From NCBI GenBank assembly GCA_965652545.1, contig CBFGWV010000209.1, positions 1 through 8,818 on the forward strand: a stretch of DNA of 8,818 bases. Reading direction: 5' to 3'. This document shows, one piece after another, positions 6,190 through 8,818 of the stretch. The notes beneath the pieces were generated by a model. That model saw only the letters and a list, made by a program, of their open reading frames with translations, searched no databases and was not told the origin of the DNA. Position 1 is the first letter of the stretch; each line of letters begins with the position of its first letter. This stretch comes from CBFGWV01 sp965652545. Its GTDB lineage: Bacteria > Pseudomonadota > Gammaproteobacteria > Competibacterales > Competibacteraceae. The position numbers and the translations under genes are program-made.

Positions 6190-7208
6190 CACCGCATCAC
6201 GAACGGATCGGGTATCGGCTCGTCGCTGGTTCGCAGCCACACCGATTTGGTCCGGGTGTAGTCCAGCACCGCCGCCATACCGCCCTCACGCCCCAGGCCG
6301 GACAGACCGTAGCCGCCGAAGGGCACGATGGGCGACACCGCACGGTAGGTATTCACCCACACGATGCCGGCGCGCAGTTTGGCGATCATCCGGTGCGCTC
6401 GCGCCAGGTCGCGGGTGAACACACCGGCGGCCAACCCGAACGGCGTGTCGTTGGCCAGGGCGACGGCCTCGGCCTCGTCGTCGACGGTGAGCACCGACAG
6501 CACCGGCCCGAACAACTCCTGATCCACGCACGGTGCACGCACCGCGGAGCAGTCGAGAATCGTCGGCGGGTAATAAAACCCCGGCCCCGTCGGCGTTTCG
6601 CCACCGCACACCAGCGTCGCCCCGGCCTGCAGCGAGGCGTGCACGACGGAGGCGATATGCGCCCGCTGCCGTGCCGTGCACAAGGGGCCGACCTCGGTCG
6701 CCATGGCCTGCGGGTCGCCGATGACGATGGCATCGGCCTTGGCTTTCAGCCGCGCCAGCAATGCGTTCTTGGCGCCGCGCTGCACGATGAGCCGCGAGCC
6801 GGCCACGCAGCTCTGTCCGGTGGCGGCGAAAATGCCCGCCACCACGGCGTTGGCCGTGCTGTCCAGGTCCGCATCGTCGAACACCACCACCGGCGACTTG
6901 CCACCCAGCTCCAAGGTCGTGTGGGCAAGATTCGCGGCGGTGTTGCGCACCACCTGGCGTGCCGTCTCCGGCCCGCCGGTGAAGGCCACCCGCGACACCT
7001 TGGGGTGGGATGTCAGCGTGGCGCCGCAATCGGCACCGAAACCGGTGAGGATGGACAGCACGCCGGGCGGGATGCCGGCCTCGTGCACCAGCTTTGCGAA
7101 GGTCAGTAGCGGGGCCGGGCCGTCCTCGGAGGCCTTGAGTACCACGGTGCAACCGGCTGCCAGGGCGGGGGCGATCTTCACCGCGGCCAGGAACAACTGG
7201 CTGTTCCA
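6189..7208 (-). pseudogene. Aldehyde dehydrogenase, N-terminus removed by transposon insertion
   Basis: The frame encodes the C-terminal two thirds of an NAD(P)-dependent aldehyde dehydrogenase, a family usually near 480-500 residues. Homology starts at WNSQLFLAAVKIAPALAAG, which in intact enzymes is preceded by TP and about 150 residues of Rossmann fold. Remaining landmarks, counting from the TTG at 7196 as residue 1: cofactor lysine in VVLKASE (21), FTGGPETAR, general base in LELGGKSP (Glu96), nucleophile in GQSCVAGSR (Cys130), ELFGPVL (227-233) and PFGGYGLSGLGREGG. Catalytic residues are kept, but the first part of the cofactor fold is gone, so activity is unlikely. The reading frame meets a stop at 7220-7218 inside the transposon repeat; TTG 7196 is the only nearby start. 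The break coincides exactly with a Tn3-type inverted repeat. The gene originally headed the operon with NIPSNAP and probably oxidised an aldehyde from the imported amine. No internal frameshift is seen, which suggests a fairly recent insertion. Confidence 0.9.
7204..7208. repeat. Candidate 5-base target-site duplication (TTCCA on the plus strand)
   Basis: Tn3-family elements duplicate five bases of target. These are the five bases directly outside the inverted repeat, inside the aldehyde dehydrogenase. The second copy would lie beyond the other transposon end, outside the window, so this is a prediction only. Confidence 0.35.
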
Positions 7209-7246
7209 GGGGTCGCTTCAGAAAACGGAAAATAAAGCACGCTAAG
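7209..7246 (+). repeat. 38-base terminal inverted repeat of a Tn3-family (Tn21-like) transposon
   Basis: Reading rightward into the element it begins GGGGTCGCTTCA, continues GAAAACGGAAAATAAAGCAC and ends GCTAAG, exactly 38 bases. The GGGG start, the GAAAACGGAAAATAAAG core and the terminal ACGCTAAG are the known hallmarks of Tn21/Tn501-subgroup ends; from memory it differs from Tn21 at only about two positions near the outer tip. Orientation places the transposon body to the right. Its outer edge cuts the aldehyde dehydrogenase at the conserved PWN motif, independent proof of insertion. The stop codon of the adjacent membrane-protein gene lies within the repeat's inner end. Confidence 0.95.
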
Positions 7247-7592
7247 AGCGCCTAACCCGCTTCCCTAGTGCGACGCCCGCCGCTACAGCTGACAGCTTCA
7301 GATAGGTATACAGACCTTCCCCCACTTCCTGCCCGCTGAGTTCATCGCGACTAGGGAAAGCGCCAGTGACCAGCGCGGTAAGCGTGGCCAATCCGGCAAA
7401 CAGGAAACCGGCCGTCATGCCATGTTTCCAGGTCACCAACCAGACTGCGAAGGCATACGGAAAGATACTTCGAATCGGGGCGTTCGCCAGCCAACTGACA
7501 ACGATCACCAACAACAGCACGGCACTACCCGCCAGTAGATGCCGACTGGTCCAGAGTGGCCCGTGTGTTGTGCCCTCGGGTGAGGATTTCAT
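7242..7592 (-). CDS. Small four-helix membrane protein of unknown function, ending inside the transposon repeat
   Basis: The 116-residue product has a polar N-terminus (1-18) and about four hydrophobic segments: near 19-37 (LLAGSAVLLLVIVVSWLA), 43-56, 59-79 (MTAGFLFAGLATLTALVTGAF) and 96-110. It ends with a basic tail, KRVRRS. No catalytic motif is visible and I cannot name a family. The layout, with a basic loop WKHGMTAG before helix three and an acidic PSRDELSG loop before helix four, resembles the membrane sensory part of some histidine kinases and diguanylate cyclases, which would normally continue into a cytoplasmic signalling domain. Here the TAG stop falls within the inner end of the inverted repeat, so it may be a shortened sensor or a free-standing membrane domain. 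The ATG overlaps the stop of the helix-turn-helix gene as ATGA, indicating coupled translation. That coupling and the helices support a real gene. Confidence 0.65.
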   Translation of the reverse strand: MKSSPEGTTHGPLWTSRHLLAGSAVLLLVIVVSWLANAPIRSIFPYAFAVWLVTWKHGMTAGFLFAGLATLTALVTGAFPSRDELSGQEVGEGLYTYLKLSAVAAGVALGKRVRRS

Positions 7593-7789
7593 GGGTCCCC
7601 GATCCGCTGTTTGCCGATGTTCTCAGTGATCCACTGATTGAGTTCATCGCGCCGGAACCGCCAAGTACCGCCGAGCTTGAACGCTGGCAATGTCCCTTCC
7701 TGGGCAAGCCGGTATAACGTGCGTTTCGTTACCCGCAGGTAGCTGGCGACCTCGGCCAGCGTCAGGATGTCCAGCCCGGCTTCGATCAT
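7589..7789 (-). CDS. Excisionase-family helix-turn-helix DNA-binding protein
   Basis: The 66-residue protein is almost entirely one MerR/excisionase-type winged helix-turn-helix (HTH_17): LTLAEVASYLRVTKRTLYRL at 9-28, then FKLGGTWRFRRDELNQWI at 37-54, where the GGTWRFRR wing and the terminal W are strongly conserved. Such proteins bind DNA as small accessory factors, bending recombination sites (Xis) or acting as local repressors. The open frame extends upstream to 7915, but that part overlaps the stress-protein gene and shows no homology; the ATG at 7789, two bases after the stress-protein stop, gives the natural length. The stop overlaps the membrane-protein start. No integrase lies nearby, so a regulatory role for the cargo operon or the transposon is as plausible as excision. 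Family is certain; target is unknown. Confidence 0.87.
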   Translation of the reverse strand: MIEAGLDILTLAEVASYLRVTKRTLYRLAQEGTLPAFKLGGTWRFRRDELNQWITENIGKQRIGDP

Positions 7790-7791
7790 GG

Positions 7792-8676
7792 TCACACCGA
7801 AATCAATATGTCGCACTGAGATTCGGCCAAGACGTGCTTGGTCACGCTGCCGATCAGCAGCTCTTCCAGCAGGTTTTCCCCATGCTTGCCCATGACGATC
7901 AAATCGCAGCCCCACTCCTGTTCTTGCTCGATGATGCGCATGGTCGGATCGCCGTGCAGCACGACCAGGCTGGAGCCATAGCGGTCGAGTCCTGCTTCGT
8001 CGCGCAGGGCATGAAGTTTTTGAGTAGCCTCATGTTTGGCCACAATCCGATAGTGATGGATGGTGTCCTCGTCCACGCTGGCATAGCGCAACTGCCCCTC
8101 GAAGGGCACATCGAAGGCGTGCAGCAACACAATGTCGGCGCGGGGTGCAATGCGGCGTGCGTGGCGGATAGCACGCAGCGACGAGGGCGAAAAATCCACC
8201 GGCACCAAGAGCCGGTGGTAGGGTTCGCGGGGGGCCTGCTTGACCACCAGGACAGGGCAAATCGTCATACTCAATATTCGCAGCGCCGTCGTCCCCAACA
8301 CGAAGTGCCGCACGAGACTTTCCCCCTTGGCCCCACAGACCAACAGGTCGGCCGCCAAGCCATCGGCTTGCTTGGCCAGCTCGGCCAGCAACGAACCGGC
8401 GACGACGCGCGTGCCGACAACGACGCCAAAGCGCTGCTGAAGCGTTGCTGCGAGGTCGAGAAGCTTTTGCCTTGCGGTGTTCAGAACTTGCTGCTCCATG
8501 TCGGCCGGTGTTGCCCCCATGAGCTGCCGCAGCCGCTCCAGAGGTGCGAGATTGGCAACGTGCAACAGATCGAGCGGCACCGCTGTGTCTTTGCTGACTT
8601 GAGCCGCGCGTTCAACAGCATGGCGTGCCGGCGCGGACAGATCGGTTGCCGCCAGGATGCGATTCAGTGGATTCAT
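7792..8676 (-). CDS. Tandem-domain universal stress protein
   Basis: The 294-residue cytoplasmic protein has two UspA domains, about 1-147 and 153-294. Each starts with the expected beta strand and aspartate (RILAATDLS at 6-14; RLLVPVDFS at 155-163). Each retains the ATP-binding pattern G-x2-G-x9-G-[ST]: G115, G118, G128-T129 in the first and G263, G266, G276-S277 in the second, so both halves could bind nucleotide. The frame is open to an ATG at 8724, but the ATG at 8676 has GAGGAGAG just upstream and begins directly before the domain, so I use it. It is first in the transposon cargo operon, two bases before the helix-turn-helix gene. Tandem Usp proteins are linked to survival under oxidative, envelope or energy stress, and the membrane-protein neighbour may be a partner; both points are inference for this gene. 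Confidence 0.93.
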   Translation of the reverse strand: MNPLNRILAATDLSAPARHAVERAAQVSKDTAVPLDLLHVANLAPLERLRQLMGATPADMEQQVLNTARQKLLDLAATLQQRFGVVVGTRVVAGSLLAELAKQADGLAADLLVCGAKGESLVRHFVLGTTALRILSMTICPVLVVKQAPREPYHRLLVPVDFSPSSLRAIRHARRIAPRADIVLLHAFDVPFEGQLRYASVDEDTIHHYRIVAKHEATQKLHALRDEAGLDRYGSSLVVLHGDPTMRIIEQEQEWGCDLIVMGKHGENLLEELLIGSVTKHVLAESQCDILISV

Positions 8677-8818
8677 GGTGCTCTCCTCGGCAGTTTCGCC
8701 CATTGGGTTCCAGTCACGGAGCATGAAGGGCTGTAATCCTGGCCAATTGGACGGTAGCGCCGTCGCTAGCAGGCCGTTGAAAAACCGCTCTGTAACATCT
8801 GTCCGATCCGATGTAAGG
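8677..8818. other. Upstream region of the stress-protein gene, no gene seen
   Basis: These 142 bases hold the Shine-Dalgarno GAGGAGAG (minus strand) and should contain the operon promoter. The best sigma-70-like candidate, TTGGCC with TGCTCC 17 bases later on the minus strand, is poor. CCAATTGG at 8743-8750 is a short palindrome, and TAGCG-CCGT-CGCTA at 8755-8768 is a perfect dyad. The last 50 bases contain GCAGGCCGTTGAAAAAC, reminiscent of insertion-sequence ends, and TGTCCGAT at 8800-8807, resembling a resolvase half-site. None of these can be settled within the window. Confidence 0.4.

Larger units (their letters stand above)
7209..8818. mobile_element. Left end of a Tn3-family transposon with a stress-protein cargo operon (continues past the right edge)
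   Basis: The element begins at the 38-base inverted repeat and carries a three-gene minus-strand operon reading toward that repeat: universal stress protein, excisionase-type helix-turn-helix protein, and four-helix membrane protein. No transposase (near 1000 residues, DDE type), resolvase or second repeat is visible, so the core genes are expected to the right, or this is a fragment. Cargo lying between one terminal repeat and the core genes is the usual Tn21-type layout. The right boundary is unknown; a possible insertion-sequence end near 8766 could mean the element is itself interrupted. Confidence 0.85.

Noticed and set aside
6190..6240. A start for the NIPSNAP protein 17 residues further upstream
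   Set aside because: The extra residues lie inside the dehydrogenase gene, show no family similarity, and the TGATG overlap with MTMYVEIRTY gives the natural start.
7790..7915. A 42-residue N-terminal extension of the helix-turn-helix protein
   Set aside because: It overlaps the end of the stress-protein gene and does not resemble the family; the ATG at 7789 gives the usual excisionase-type length.
7690..8736. A 348-codon open frame on the plus strand, longer than any gene in this part
   Set aside because: It lies antisense to the stress-protein and helix-turn-helix genes, whose motifs are unmistakable. Its translation has no recognisable domain and is rich in Gln, His and Arg, as expected for the shadow of a GC-rich gene.
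1..8818. CRISPR array, tRNA or rRNA genes
   Set aside because: I saw no regularly spaced direct repeats and no tRNA-like or rRNA-like stretches on either strand; this is by eye, not by a search tool.

Overview
The window is GC-rich, tightly packed bacterial DNA with every convincing gene on the minus strand, so transcription runs from high to low coordinates. Gene types (COG0687-type binding proteins, a GlxA-type regulator, a Tn21-like transposon end) suggest a Pseudomonadota member, most likely gamma- or beta-proteobacterial. I cannot name the genus from sequence alone.

Region 1 (about 7208 down to 1) is a chromosomal-looking uptake and catabolism operon. In transcription order it holds: a 5'-truncated aldehyde dehydrogenase, a NIPSNAP-family protein, a secreted substrate-binding protein, two polyamine-type ABC permeases, their ATPase, a second paralogous substrate-binding protein with a membrane anchor and Ala/Pro-rich linker, and a GlxA-type regulator (DJ-1/PfpI-like domain; its expected C-terminal AraC helix-turn-helix lies off the left edge). 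Start/stop overlaps (TGATG, ATGA, GTGA) and gaps of 1-10 bases tie most of it together; only two larger gaps (112 and 80 bases) occur, each with a hairpin. The likely role is import of a small cationic or quaternary amine, oxidation of a derived aldehyde, and control by a co-transcribed sensor. The exact substrate cannot be read from the sequence.

Region 2 (7209 to 8818) is the end of a Tn3-family transposon of the Tn21 type. A 38-base terminal inverted repeat at 7209-7246 cuts straight into the aldehyde dehydrogenase at its conserved PWN motif, removing roughly the first 150 residues. Inside the element, reading toward the repeat, is a three-gene cargo operon: a tandem-domain universal stress protein, a 66-residue excisionase-type helix-turn-helix protein, and a four-helix membrane protein whose stop codon lies inside the inverted repeat. 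The transposase and resolvase are not in the window and should lie to the right. The 142 bases upstream of the stress-protein gene hold small inverted repeats and a possible insertion-sequence end or resolvase half-site, but no convincing gene.

Together: the transposon has separated the amine operon from the front of its first gene and probably from its native promoter. Because the cargo operon points outward through the repeat, the downstream transporter could now be transcribed from the transposon.
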